A stretch of 64,000 nt of DNA from Hydractinia symbiolongicarpus (taxonomy: Eukaryota > Cnidaria > Hydrozoa > Anthoathecata > Hydractiniidae). Below the pieces are notes generated by a model. That model made no database searches and had not been told where the DNA came from. It worked only from the letters and a program-made list of their open reading frames with translations. Positions within the stretch are counted from its first letter, which is position 1; each line of letters opens with the position of its first letter. A program made the position numbers and the translations under genes. The DNA is taken from positions 15,624,001 to 15,688,000 of the forward strand of contig NC_079883.1 in assembly GCF_029227915.1 (NCBI RefSeq), read 5' to 3'. Positions 21,119 through 31,383 of this stretch are shown piece by piece.

Positions 21119-21738
21119 TGAGGTACTCTACCACCTGAAACCCAGGGCTATATGGGTTTTGCTGTGGAAAGCAAAAACCTGAAAAGCGATGAGGACAAGT
21201 GTGAATCAGAATCTACGGTGTAAAACAGAGTGTGAAACAGAATCTACATCTCGCATTTTATCCATACTATACCCTCTGTTTCCTCGACCACAATGTGCGA
21301 CTAATAGAGGAATCACACAGAAGTGCAAAATGCCATGGTCGATCATGCAAGGCCGTAATAACAATTCTTTGACAGTACCATTTAACAGAAATGAGGTTGT
21401 TATGTAGGCATTGCGGACAATGACAAAGATGATGTTGCTAACGATCTTGGTGTTTTAGTTGCTTGAAGTTTAAGAAGCCATAACATTTGTTTTATAAAAA
21501 TTTACATTGTATTCATGTCAATTTTGGGTTTGGACGTATTGCTTATCTTTGCATTGTTTGTTTTGTTTTTGCATGAATAGTGAGAGTAGAGTCAAATTTT
21601 GAAAACGTTTCTTCAAACAAAACATGTAGTGACTTCTGTTTATTTTTAATTATATTCTTACGCATATAAAACTATAGTACAAACTATGTCATAAAGAATA
21701 GTGATTCTCATTATTTACGTCAGTTTCAATGGTTTTGA
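21119..21738. other. Spacer between the inverted ACGTGCT arms
   Basis: A 72-codon open frame (21189-21407, plus) is Cys/Arg/Asn-rich and matches nothing known to me. No other feature was recognised. Confidence 0.35.
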
Positions 21739-21739
21739 A

Positions 21740-21812
21740 AAGCACGTAAAACACGGTGAGCACGCAAAGCAAGTGAGCACGTAAACACGTCGAGTACGTA
21801 ATTTAGCAAACT
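21740..21812 (-). repeat. Degenerate ACGTGCT array (right arm of the inverted pair)
   Basis: In reverse complement the stretch reads TTTGCTAAATTACGT, then ACGTGTTTACGTGCTCAC and further units to TTTTACGTGCTTTTC. It mirrors the arm at 21010-21118 but with more substitutions and fewer units. Confidence 0.75.
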
Positions 21813-21918
21813 CGATGAAGACCCTTGTTTTAAATATATTGTTATTTTATACAATCAAAACTAAAAGCTGAAAAAATTTGGAATTGTGATAAAGTAAATA
21901 AAGACTATCAGTAAGTTT

Positions 21919-22262
21919 AGGGATATATATTTATTCCTTCTGGCGCAACCTGTGTTCACAGCATCCTGCGAGGGTCTCCAATGCATATTCCCCGCCTCCT
22001 GATGCTGAAGGTTGTTTTAGTCCGTGAACGAGCGTGAACGACATCCATCAAGGGTTAGCATTGGTGACTCCCTGCGTCCATCATACTCATTTGATGATTG
22101 TTTTAGTGTTGTGAACAGCTGCGCCAAATAAATTAATCAAATTGTTCAACTCGTGAAAATCGGACAGTGATATTCGATAGAATATGACGATATTCTGGCG
22201 CAGTTGTTAATTTCTGTCTGAGTTGAAAATGTATTGATGAAAATTTTTTGTATAAATAATTA
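21919..22262 (+). repeat. Polinton left terminal inverted repeat
   Basis: Begins AGGGATATATATTTATTCC and continues with TCTGGCGCAACCTGTGTTCA. It aligns along its whole length with the reverse complement of the right end. It includes the phrase TCGTGAAAATCGGACAGT shared by both copies. Confidence 0.9.
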
Positions 22263-22404
22263 TGGGTGCGAGGAGGAGTATCTCGATGGTAGTCTCCATA
22301 ATCTATTTGCTGATAATGACCTCACTCCTCGAGAACATCAACATGCACTCCACAAGACATTTTGAAGTTTTCGAATACCCGGTGTTGAAAAGGCTGATGT
22401 TGAT

Positions 22405-23907
22405 AGTTATCTAGCACTAGTTAGGCATCATGTGGAGAAATTGATTATTGAACAAGTGGAAGATATGGGATCCGCCAAAGTACAGCTATCAACGTGGATC
22501 ATATGGAAAAAAAAGATCATGCTTGCTCTTCAACCTGATGCAGAAGATGGAATAGCCGATGTACAGCATGCAAACATTGATCAATACGCAAGGGTTGAAA
22601 AAGTGTTTAATAGCAGATTATTGCAGGTATTTCAAGATAGTGATGTAAATGAATTACTGGATAACATGTTTGCTCAAATAAGGGTTTATGTTGAAAATCC
22701 AGCGTTACCACAGAGCGGGTTTACAATCGATCGAATAATACACATGGATACCGATTTTCATAAATTGCAGCTCACGAGAGATTCCTCATATATAAAATTA
22801 CCTAAATGGATCAGTGCAAAAAAGGCTATCATCAACCAAAAAAATGATGATGAGGAGTGCTTCAAATGGAGTGTTATTGCGGCACTGCATCATGAAAAAA
22901 TTGGGATAGATGTACAAAGAATATCTAAATTACAACAATATGCAGATCAATACAATTGGGAAGGGCTAGAATTTCCACTAGACATTAAAAAAATAATAAA
23001 ATTTGAAAATAACAACCCCAAGATTGCAGTCAACGTTTTATACACCTCGAAGACTAGCAGCATCAATATTTTGCAGAGATCTGACTATAACGCACCGCGC
23101 GAAAATCAGGTAAACCTGCTGCTCATCACAGATGATGAAAAGATGCACTATACCTGTATCAAAAATCTTTCAAGGATATTGGGCAGAGGAAACTCCAAGG
23201 ACCACAAAGCAATGCATTTCTTCCTAAATTGCCTGGAGGCGTTTAATTATGTAGAATCTAGGGACAAGCATTATAAATATTCCACAAATCACGAAGCGGT
23301 TAAAAATATAATGCCAAAAGAAAATGAAAAATTGTTGAAATATGCTGATGGTCATATGCAATTCAAGGTCCCGTTTGCAATCTATGCTGATTTTGAATCA
23401 CTGTTGATCCCAGTGGAAGATCGTAAGGAAAGTAAGACAATTAAGTTAAACAAACATGTACCATCAGGCTGGTGCACATATGGCACATTTCCCTACGGAT
23501 CTGTACCAGATCCACTGACAACATACCGTGGTAAGGATTGCGTGGAAAAATTTATAGGGCACTTGAAAAATGAGGTGAAGAGGCTATATAACACGTTTCC
23601 AGAGAAAACTATGGTAATCACACCAGAAGAAGAAAATGAACATAATAACGCATCAGAATGTCATATTTGCATGAAGCCATTTAACGATCCTGAGAACAAT
23701 CGCAAGGTTCGGGATCACTGTCATTATACAGGTCTCTGCCGAGGTGCAGCCCATAACAATTGCAGCCTAGCGTATAAAATTCCTGGCCACATCCCCATCA
23801 TATTTCACAATCTGAGCGTTTACGATGCGCATCCGTCATCAGGGAGCTTGGAAAAAAAATATAACGCGCAAGATATTGGTTGTATTGCGGAAAATAAGGA
23901 AAAATAG
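22405..23907 (+). pseudogene. Protein-primed DNA polymerase B, N-terminal and exonuclease part
   Basis: The reading frame is open to 23907, but the family's protein leaves it near 23825. The N-terminal half contains MGSAKVQLSTWIIWKK and EECFKWSVIAALHHE, segments typical of cnidarian Polinton polymerases. Exonuclease motif I is IYADFES at about 23380-23400. A Cys/His cluster (CHICMKPF and VRDHCHYTGLCRGAAHNNC) lies at about 23657-23765 and ends in PIIFHNL. Another zinc-binding stretch near 23215 has lost Cys residues (HFFLNCLEAF). There is no ATG at the left; the true start probably lay further upstream. Replicative role is inferred from the family; this copy is broken. Confidence 0.85.
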
Positions 23908-24190
23908 TTTCAGCGTCAAGTTCCCTGTGCCTTACGCGGGAGTGACTAACTCGAACGGGGAACAGGTGATCAAAAAAATAGAGCATCGATTCATCGATAG
24001 TTTTCGATTTATGGCATCAAGCTTTGATAAATTATCAAGTAATCTGCCCGATGGTCAGTGTAAAAACTTTCGTCAGTTTTATCAGGAGGATGATATATTT
24101 AAACTCATGCGACGTAAGGGCGTGTACCCATATGAGTATATAGAGCGTTTTGAAGAGTCGGAGTTACCCCCCAAAGGAAGCATTTCATAG
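23825..24190 (+). pseudogene. DNA polymerase B, exonuclease II region, shifted frame
   Basis: This continues the polymerase after a frameshift at about 23825. Recognisable parts are VPYAGVTNSNGE, HRFIDSFRFMASS (exonuclease II with Asp), KNFRQFY and LMRRKGVYPYEYIE. A second shift near 24150-24190 leads to the next part. Confidence 0.75.
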
Positions 24191-24566
24191 TCAACTTAAT
24201 ATGGACCGCATATCTGACATCGAGTATAAATATGTGAAAAAAGTATGGAATTGTATCACACCAGAGGGTAATCAAGTGACGCTTGGTATCTATCATGATG
24301 TATACCTCGCCACGGATGTTTTGCTGCTGGCTGATGTTTTTGAAACATTTCGTGATACATTTATGAAGCATTTTAAGCTGGATCCAGCACATTTTTATAG
24401 TGCTCCGGGATTAGCATGGAAGGCTTCATTAAAATTCACTGAAATTGAATTAGAGTTACTCACAGATCCGGATATGCACCTCATGTTTGAAAAAGGTATT
24501 CGAGGCGGTATTGTACAGGCTGTTCATTGCTATACCAAGGCAAACAACAAATACATGGGACATTAA
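24150..24566 (+). pseudogene. DNA polymerase B, exonuclease III and start of palm
   Basis: Contains IYHDVYLATDVLLLADVFE, the exonuclease III box with the Tyr and Asp in place, then APGLAWKASLKFT, LELLTDPDMHLMFE and KGIRGGIV. It ends in a stop after NNKYMGH; the catalytic palm continues in another frame. Confidence 0.8.
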
Positions 24567-24599
24567 TATAATCATATTGAAGAATCGTCGTACTTACAA

Positions 24600-24917
24600 T
24601 AACTCGATGCCAATAATTTTTACGGGTGGGCTATGCGGGAGGATTTACCAACCCACGATTATAAATGGGTTAGCAATGTCGATATGTTTACACCCCAAAG
24701 GATCGCAAAACTAGAGAAGAAAAATAAGCACAGCTACATATTGGAAGTTGATATGGATTATCCCATGGAGCTGCATAAAAAACATAATGAGCTGCCATTT
24801 TTGCCGGAGTGGATGACGATTGCCAAGGTTGAAAAATTGGTGCCCAAACTGCGAAACAAGCGTAAGTATGTCGTGCATACAAGAGCATTAAACGAACAAT
24901 CAGAGTCCATGGTTTAA
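24600..24917 (+). pseudogene. DNA polymerase B, palm motif A region
   Basis: After a stop, the frame reads LDANNFYGWAMREDLP, in which LDANNLYGWAM is the usual form of motif A with the catalytic Asp. It continues with LEVDMDYPMELH, FLPEWM and LVPKLRNKRKYVVH. The family segment expected after this, ahead of 'WLKPYI', is missing or short; the region 24917-25130 is full of stops but still has KTMENIRNH. Confidence 0.75.
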
Positions 24918-25130
24918 GCCTTATATTGATATGAACACCAAATTGAGAACTGGTGCTAAGAACGATTTTTAAAAGGAATTTTTTAAAATAATGAACCTGT
25001 CTGTGTTTGAAAAAACAATGGAAAATATCCGGAATCATCGTGATATATAACTTGCAACAAGCGCGAAAGCATATCAAAAATATGTGATGAAGCCCAATTT
25101 AAGGATGCTTATGCATTTAGCAAAAATTTA

Positions 25131-25730
25131 ATGGGTGTTGAAATGAGTAAAACTGAGATCAAAATGAATAAACCGGTATATCTTGGACAAGCTATATTAG
25201 ATAGGAGCAAACTGATCATTTATGAGTTTCATTATGATTACATGCAACCAAAATATGGGAGTAAAATCCAACTTATGGACCCGGATAGTTTCGTCTACTA
25301 CATTAAAACTGAAAATTTTTATAGCGATATCGCATGTGATGTTGAAGCCAGATTTGACACGATTGAATATACAGGGGAGGATGCTAGACCACTTTCAATA
25401 GGTAAGAATAAAAAGGTTGTGGGATTGATGAAAGATGAATTGGGTGGAAAAATTATAACAGAATTTATTGTACTGAAGTCAAAATAATATGGCTATAAAA
25501 CATTGGAAAAGGAAGACAAACGATGTAAGGGCGTTAAAAAATGTGTTATTAAAAAATCAATCACATTTGATGATTATAAAAAATGTTTATGCGAGGGTAT
25601 AAATATTTATAAAAGTCAAGTCCTCATCCAGAATAAAAATCATCAGCTGTACACTGTAAAAAGTACTAAAATTGCCCTTAATCGTGATGATGATAAAAGG
25701 ATTGTGCAAAAGATAAAATCTCAACACTAG
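25131..25730 (+). pseudogene. DNA polymerase B, palm motif C and C-terminus
   Basis: Two adjacent frames (25131-25487 and 25503-25730) carry EMSKTEIKMNKPVYLGQAIL, EFHYDYMQPKYG and LMDPDSFVYYI. The last is motif C, with Pro in place of the usual Thr between the two catalytic Asp residues at 25278-25286. Further on are VVGLMKDELGGKIITEF, EDKRCKGVKKCV and ALNRDDDKRIV, typical of the end of these polymerases. A stop at 25487 separates the two parts. Confidence 0.8.
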
Positions 25731-25757
25731 CCTGTGGGTACAATGTGTAAATAAAAT

Positions 25758-26027
25758 ATGGATGGGATGTTGATGTTGATGTTATGTATCACAATAATTC
25801 TACCATATATAATAGTACTACTATTTTTTCTAAAATTTCGATATATAATAAATAAAATGACCGAGCTTGTTAATATATTTGATGTTGTTGATAATCCTGC
25901 AGAAGCAACGACAAATAAGGAGAAACCAATCGACAAACGTCAAGCTTTGAAGGATGCTATACGCAAAGGCAAAGGGCATCTTTTCTTTTACCAAAAAAAT
26001 GTACTGAGGGCTACGCGGCTGCTCTGA
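25758..26027 (+). CDS. Small membrane-type ORF in the Polinton
   Basis: The 89-codon frame starts at ATG, with one strong hydrophobic segment at residues 3-30 (LMLMLCITIILPYIIVLLFF in its centre) followed by a charged cytoplasmic-like part rich in Lys and Asp. It lies between the polymerase and the next accessory gene, on the same strand. I do not recognise a family. It is short and may be a truncated remnant. Confidence 0.4.
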   Translation: MDGMLMLMLCITIILPYIIVLLFFLKFRYIINKMTELVNIFDVVDNPAEATTNKEKPIDKRQALKDAIRKGKGHLFFYQKNVLRATRLL

Positions 26028-26162
26028 TGCTTTTTTATCAGGCTGCTGCTGCTGTACTCCGTGTTGTTTAAAAAATTTATAAGACCGATCAATATCATCC
26101 TGAAAAAAATGTAGCTTTTACAGGAATCATAATGCAGTTGCTCATAGAATAAATAAAAGAGT

Positions 26163-26790
26163 ATGGATAATAGTATGAAAATATATCCTACATTAACACC
26201 AAGTGCACCAGAGGATGAAAGTCAGGTCTATAGATTAAAAAAGATTGATGAGATTGAAAAGTTTCTACGATCAGAAGTGAGCTATAGGGACAATCTTACC
26301 AAGCGATGCTAGCGTCGTGCGGCTGCAACTACAATCAGTGACACTTCGGTAGTTACAGTAATCACTGTCCTTAAAGTTGCTTCAGTCGTAACCCTCACTA
26401 CGGGGGTTAGAATTCCAGTAAGTATTGCTCTGGCGTCAGCTGGAATCATCCTTGGACTCTCTTCAGGTATCGTGCATAAAATGCAAAAAATATTTGATTC
26501 CAAATCCAAAAAACATGACAAGATCAAGACTCTGGCTGAAGCCAAGTTGGACTCCATCTCGAGCCTTATCTCAAAAGCAGTAGAAGATTCTCGTATGTCG
26601 CATGAATAATATCATTTCATCCTTAAAGAAGTCGAACATTATCGTAATTTGAAAGAGCAGATTAGACTAAAATTAAAACGTGTTGTAGAGACTATCACTG
26701 CCGAGCAACGTGCCGAGCAATCTCGCATTCTAGCACTTCACCAGGATCAGTATCGATCGGTCAGCCACCATCATGTACTATACTTCGCTT
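26163..26790 (+). pseudogene. Polinton accessory protein with Ala/Thr/Val-rich hydrophobic core, two in-frame stops
   Basis: From ATG at 26163 the frame reads an N-terminal part with LKKIDEIEKFLRSEV, meets TAG at 26310, continues through an Ala/Thr/Val-rich segment (VVTVITVLKVASVVTLTTGV and SIALASAGIILGLSSG), then a Lys-rich helical part (KTLAEAKLDSISSLISKAVE), meets TAA at 26608, and ends with KEVEHYRNLKEQI. Proteins with this layout recur in cnidarian Polintons as I remember them; the function is unknown. The glycine/alanine-rich centre could be membrane-active. Both breaks are single stops in an otherwise continuous frame. Confidence 0.6.
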
Positions 26791-26984
26791 AGTGAGATCT
26801 TGCAAATATTTTTAAGATTTTTTTCATATGCAATTTCAACACAAGGTTTGCAATAAGGACCGTCTGTTTGCGTTGAAATATCCTTGTACTTTGCTTTGCG
26901 GATTGCCTTAACAAGATCGTCCTTATTTAGTGTAGAATAATAAAGAACATGCGGTAATTTAGCTTCTTTTCGAAGTACGTCCAT
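26778..26984 (-). CDS. Small Polinton ORF with SAP/Rho-N-like N-terminus
   Basis: The 68-codon frame begins MDVLRKEAKLPHV and has YYSTLNKDDLVKAIRKAKYK, a helix-turn-helix arrangement resembling SAP or Rho-N type nucleic-acid-binding motifs. It then has CKPC. It points away from the right terminal repeat and converges on the accessory gene from the left. The C-terminus may be truncated. Confidence 0.45.
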   Translation of the reverse strand: MDVLRKEAKLPHVLYYSTLNKDDLVKAIRKAKYKDISTQTDGPYCKPCVEIAYEKNLKNICKISLSEV

Positions 26985-27070
26985 TTATTCGTATAGTTTT
27001 TATCAAATATATAAAACCTTTTAAACACAGTAAAGATCTCGTCGTCATCATCATCCTCAGATTCATTCAA

Positions 27071-27626
27071 TTATTTAGCGCCATACCTATCAACCTCTTT
27101 ATATTTACACTCTTCCAAATAAGTTTGGATGTAATAGTTGCACTCTTGCCTATAAATACTTCCTATTTTTATGATGGCCGTACACTCACAAGATTCCTGC
27201 GGTATCTTTTTCTGATGAAAATTGGTTCTTATTTTACCTTCAAATTCCTTGAGTTTGGGGTTGATATAACGATCTTTCTTCACACCTAGGTTAGTGAAGC
27301 AAGCCCCGCTTTCCCATTCCACTTTTATTAAGATTTCCTCATATTTTTCAACAAATTCAGGATAATCACCAAGATCGAACGACATGGTGAGCGCTGAATT
27401 CGGACTATATTGAGAGACCCTGGGAGTAGATTTTTTTAGGGTTTTTTATCAATAACGACCGACCGTCTTTGTCATAGCCAATCACAAACCGTTTATCTTT
27501 ACCTTTGTTTGCCGGAATAGACTCACTCACCACTAGGTTTTCAAGGTTCACATCTTCGATATTGTACGGTGTGACATTACTGTAAAATTCTTTTGATTTA
27601 ATCATTGGGTCTCCAAATTTAAACAT
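27071..27626 (-). pseudogene. Polinton-associated gene of unknown function, split by a frameshift
   Basis: Two open stretches (27405-27626 and 27071-27385) belong to one gene. The first has PYNIEDVNLENLVVSE and DKRFVIGYDKDGRSLLIKNP, the second MSFDLGDYPEFVEKYEEIL, FTNLGVKKDRYINPKLKEFE and YRQECNYYIQTYLEECKYKE. A single-base shift near 27410 separates them; the codons just upstream of the second ATG continue the protein in its frame. Proteins with the phrases 'NIEDV-L--IVVS' and 'Y-VGY' occur in giant-virus-like and Polinton-like elements by my recollection, without an established role. Confidence 0.6.
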
Positions 27627-27830
27627 ATCTTTTTAATTATATGAAAAATTTTGATCAATTCAATTTTTTTTTTTTTGGTCAAACATTTACAAAAACCACC
27701 GTTATATAACGTATATTCATGATGCCAACATAATATTTTACCTTTCACCACAACTCTTTCTCCCACATTTGCATCTATCATATTCATCAAGTACACATTC
27801 ACAATCATCGTACTGTTCTTTATCATCGTT
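27627..27830 (-). other. Degenerate Cys-rich frame upstream of the split Polinton gene
   Basis: In one minus-strand frame the stretch reads DDCECVLDEYDRCKCGRKSC before a stop, and the following DNA in another frame has LCWHHEYTLYNGGFCKCL. Together they may be the remains of a small Cys-rich protein. The poly(A)/(T) run at 27664-27678 adds uncertainty. Confidence 0.3.
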
Positions 27831-28239
27831 TTATTTTATGTTTCTAACGATACATAAAATCCTGCTTTATTCTAAATCACGAACACGACCCTCCAAATCT
27901 TTAACTGATCTATCGTTCTCCTTCTCCTTCGACGATTCTTACACTAGGGCCACAGCTATAAGTGGTAGAGAGATACCAACGCCAGCCATAGATATCATGA
28001 CTACTACATATTCGAACATTTTAAATTTTGATTTACGGTTGATACACATTTATTATATTTTTTTTCTGGAATCGATCCGGAACATACTCAAGCATATGAG
28101 GATCCCTTTCAATTATTTTATTACACATTTCCTGCGTCTTGAATCGATCTGGAATATACTAATATACGCATATAGGAGCCAAATTTAACAGTTTCTGTGT
28201 TTTTAGATCATCTGGAACATTTTTAAACCGACTCATATT

Positions 28240-28619
28240 TATTTATACAAAAAATTTATACATCAATACATTTTCCACTCGGACGGAAATTGAGACTTGT
28301 GCCAGAATATCGTCATATTCTATCGAATATCAGTGAAGGTTTTGCGCATAGGCTGATGTCGAATACTGTCCGATTTTCACGAGTTGAACAACTTGATGAA
28401 TTTATTTGGCGCAGCTGTTCACAACACTAAAACAATCATCAAAGGAGTATGATGGACGTAGGGTGTTACCAATGCTAACCCTCGGAAGATGTCGTTCACG
28501 CTCGTTCACGGACTAAAAGAACCCTCAAATCAGCATCAAAAGGCGGGGAATTTGCATTGGAGAACCTCGGAGGATTTTGTGAACACAGGTTGCGCCAGAT
28601 GGAATAAATATATATCTCT
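28240..28619 (-). repeat. Polinton right terminal inverted repeat
   Basis: Reverse complement of the left repeat with scattered substitutions. It carries about 30 additional bases (around 28332-28365) that are absent from the left copy. The outer end reads TATATCTCT on the plus strand. Confidence 0.9.
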
Positions 28620-28624
28620 AGTTT

Positions 28625-29337
28625 TATATATTGTTTGCTATTTAAATCACATGTACCACTGGATTTAAATCATTGTAATTGCTCATTTCACTTGATTAAA
28701 AATTCTCCACTATTTTCACGCAAAACAGAAAGCTGTTGTTGCTCTATCCGAATATCCATAGACTTCAGAGAGAAGACCATCTTTTAGCAGTTTTTATTGA
28801 AGTGTGGCGCTTAGTAAGGATAGAGAAAGAAGCTATTGTTGCTGTACTATCTTTTTATTTTAAAAAAATTTCAAGAGAAGATAAAATTAACTGGAAGTAT
28901 TTTAAAAATCAACGATTTTAAGATGACTTGAAAGGACGCATGTTATAATGTTTTTGATGTGTACCAAGAAAGTTATTGAGGTTCTTAAACTTTTGATGGA
29001 AACAAAACATTTAAAAATCAGCGTAAAGAAATGTGACTGATATTTTTGCTTATAAAGCTAGGGTAATTTTTACCCTTTATTTGTTTGAAAATTATAAATC
29101 ACAAAATCGCAAAAGTTTATTCTGCCTTATGATTTTCAGATTTTTGCTGCTGATATCAGCATATTATAGCCCTCGAGTGCCACCCTCCGTATATATATAT
29201 CTTTAACTATTTCTGGTACAAATAATTGATCAATTATTGTGTAACTTTGGTTTTAATATTATTTTTATTGATTTTAGGTGGAAATAATGGTATAATACTG
29301 TTTTTGTCTTGTAATAAATCAAAAATTAAAAAAAGGT
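28625..29337. repeat. AT-rich DNA with a partial copy of the MRPS10 upstream repeat (28964-29067)
   Basis: Within it, AAATCAGCGTAAAGAAAT, GACTGATATTTTTGC and TATAAAGCTAGGGTA match 13752-13856 and the second copy at 19.8-19.95 kb, in the same orientation on the plus strand as those appear. No coding part is included. The rest is unassigned. Confidence 0.65.
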
Positions 29338-30252
29338 TTGCGAAGCATTTTGCAAGTTGCAAGCAATATTAAACTATCTAATACTCTAATACTCATCGAA
29401 CAGTTCTTTATGGATAACCAACGTTCATCATCATCAGTTCGTCAAAGAGAACGTTTTGATATCGAAATTGCCCCTGTTACTTCACTCACAGAGAAAGAAC
29501 TGGAAGAAAACGACAACGAAAGAGATGATGAAAATCAAAATGGCGGCTTATTGCTTGAATAAATAGCTGCGTCTCCTAAGGAAAAGTCTCAAAGGAGAAG
29601 CAAACTTTTTTCTAAGAAGAAAAGGCAATAAACACCATGTTCATCTTCCTCATCTGAACACTCTCAGAGCTCAGATAAGAACAACGAAAAGAGATCGTCA
29701 AAAATGCCTGCGAAGAAAATCGTTTCAAAAGCAGAGGAAGTTCAGTGGCACCTACCATCGGAGATAGCTGAGCATGCCAATAAAATTTTTCTGGTCATGA
29801 ACGCCTCGTTAGAACGAATTCAATTTAAGGTCACCGACATTATGGGTCGCTTTTCCAAATTATGGAAAAGCCTGGATCTTGTGGTGCACGGATCATCAAA
29901 AGTAACTGTTGAGGTTCCCGCCGACCAGTTGCTGGAATTAGAAGAACAATACCTTTTGTTAATTGGCCAAGCCTCGAATGGGCTGACTTACCTACAAAGG
30001 TTTAATGTACTACAATCTCCAATGAAAGAGCCTAAACGTGTAAAAGCCATCTTGAAAGAAAAATCTTCTTTGCTACAGAAACATGATGAGAATCTTTTCG
30101 GAAAAAAGTTTCAAATTCACATCATCGAGACCGAAATATCTAAGAAGAGAACTCTGGAGGTTTTTACTACCAAACGCTCAGGGCCTGCCGAAAAGAAACC
30201 CTTTTGCCAAGGCCCTTCACCATATCAACAAAACAAGTCAGGTGGAAGGTGA
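29338..30252 (+). pseudogene. DIRS-like gag (ORF1) with two in-frame stops
   Basis: A single frame runs from about 29338 (ATG at 29410) to 30252, broken by TAA at about 29560 and again at about 29629. The N-terminal part is Ser/Glu-rich and charged. The C-terminal part (29704-30252) has VQWHLPSEIAEHANKIF, VTDIMGRFSKLWKSLDLV, EEQYLLLIGQASNGLTYLQR, ENLFGKKFQIHI and a basic tail with KKPFCQGPSPYQQN, an arrangement I know from ORF1 of DIRS-type elements in cnidarians and fish. No RT follows, so this is a solo gag fragment, separate from the element at 16-19 kb and in the opposite orientation. Confidence 0.65.
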
Positions 30253-31351
30253 TTCTTTTACAAACGAGGAGGACAACAACAACGTAGCCAAATTGGTAGA
30301 TAAGGTGGCCATTACATTTGGATAAATGCTGAGATGTCTCCGACTTAAAATTGTCAGGACCCCTCAAATCAGTTTAAGTAAAACCAGTTTAATTTAAACC
30401 AATTTTGTTTTGTGTAAATGGGTTATTAATTTCGAAGACAAATAGATTATGCCGAAGTGCGTTACTTATTTTTTTTATTGCAAAACAAACAAGAAGCCCT
30501 GCGGCTTTAGGATTTCCGTCATTAGCCCGAAAGATTTTGAAATTTGAAGTAGATCTTGGAAACGGAGAATTATGGGGTAAACAAATTACGAGTATCACAA
30601 TTCACAACTATTTTTGTAACTAACCTGCAATGTTAAAATACAACTCAATAAGTAAAGAATAAAAATTTTACATAGCTATATGAAGTATTCGAAAATAACA
30701 GTTAAAACATTAACTGGATTTTTTTAAAAGTGATCAGGAATATTTTGGAAATTCCAGAATACAAATCTTGCTACGTAGAAACTTGACGATTCGAATATAA
30801 TAACTTCTGAACGAGCTCAATTTGAATGATGAAGTAGTTCGTTGTTTATTAATTCAGCAATAATACATATTAGGATTTAAATATTTCAGTATTTAGGCAT
30901 TTAAAATTTACCCTCTTGTTGAAAATTTTTTGAAAAAGAAAGCACGTTTTAAAAATAAGAAACAAGAATACAATTTTACCTGCATTAAAAGCAGGTTGTT
31001 TAACTGTCTCTTTAACCTCTCTTTGCCTCTTTGATTTAAAAAGGGAATTTAATACAAAGATACAAATCCATGCAATGTGATGCACAGGTATATTATATTT
31101 ATAAATATGTATATAAGTTTAATCAGGCTGGCTTTTGATATCTTTGTTAAACATGTAACATATTAAGCAGGCGATGCATGATTAATATCTTACTAGAAAT
31201 CTTAGAAAAATATTTTGTGATACTTTGGGTGAGTTCAAGAAAGATTTTTAAGCAAATTTGGCACAAGGAGAACTGAGAATTAGCAAGTAACAGAAAAGTT
31301 AGCCGGTTTCAATGCCGCCATAGCGTTGGTGGTTATAACTCTGAATTCCCC

Positions 31352-31383
<32 letters not shown>

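Larger units (their letters stand above)
21919..28619 (+). mobile_element. Deleted Polinton/Maverick element with both terminal inverted repeats
   Basis: Long inverted repeats bound the element at 21919-22262 and about 28240-28619. Between them lie a decayed protein-primed family B DNA polymerase on the plus strand, two plus-strand accessory frames and a set of minus-strand small frames. Full Polintons are usually 15-20 kb; this one is 6.7 kb and shows no RVE integrase, packaging ATPase, protease or capsid gene, so a large internal part has been lost. The 5-base sequence AGTTT flanks both ends (21914-21918 and 28620-28624) and may be the remainder of the 6-base target duplication usual for the group. 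Confidence 0.85.

Noticed and set aside
27769-28188. A 139-codon plus-strand ORF in the Polinton right part
   Set aside because: Ser/Tyr/Ile-rich composition and position opposite minus-strand Polinton frames indicate a shadow frame.
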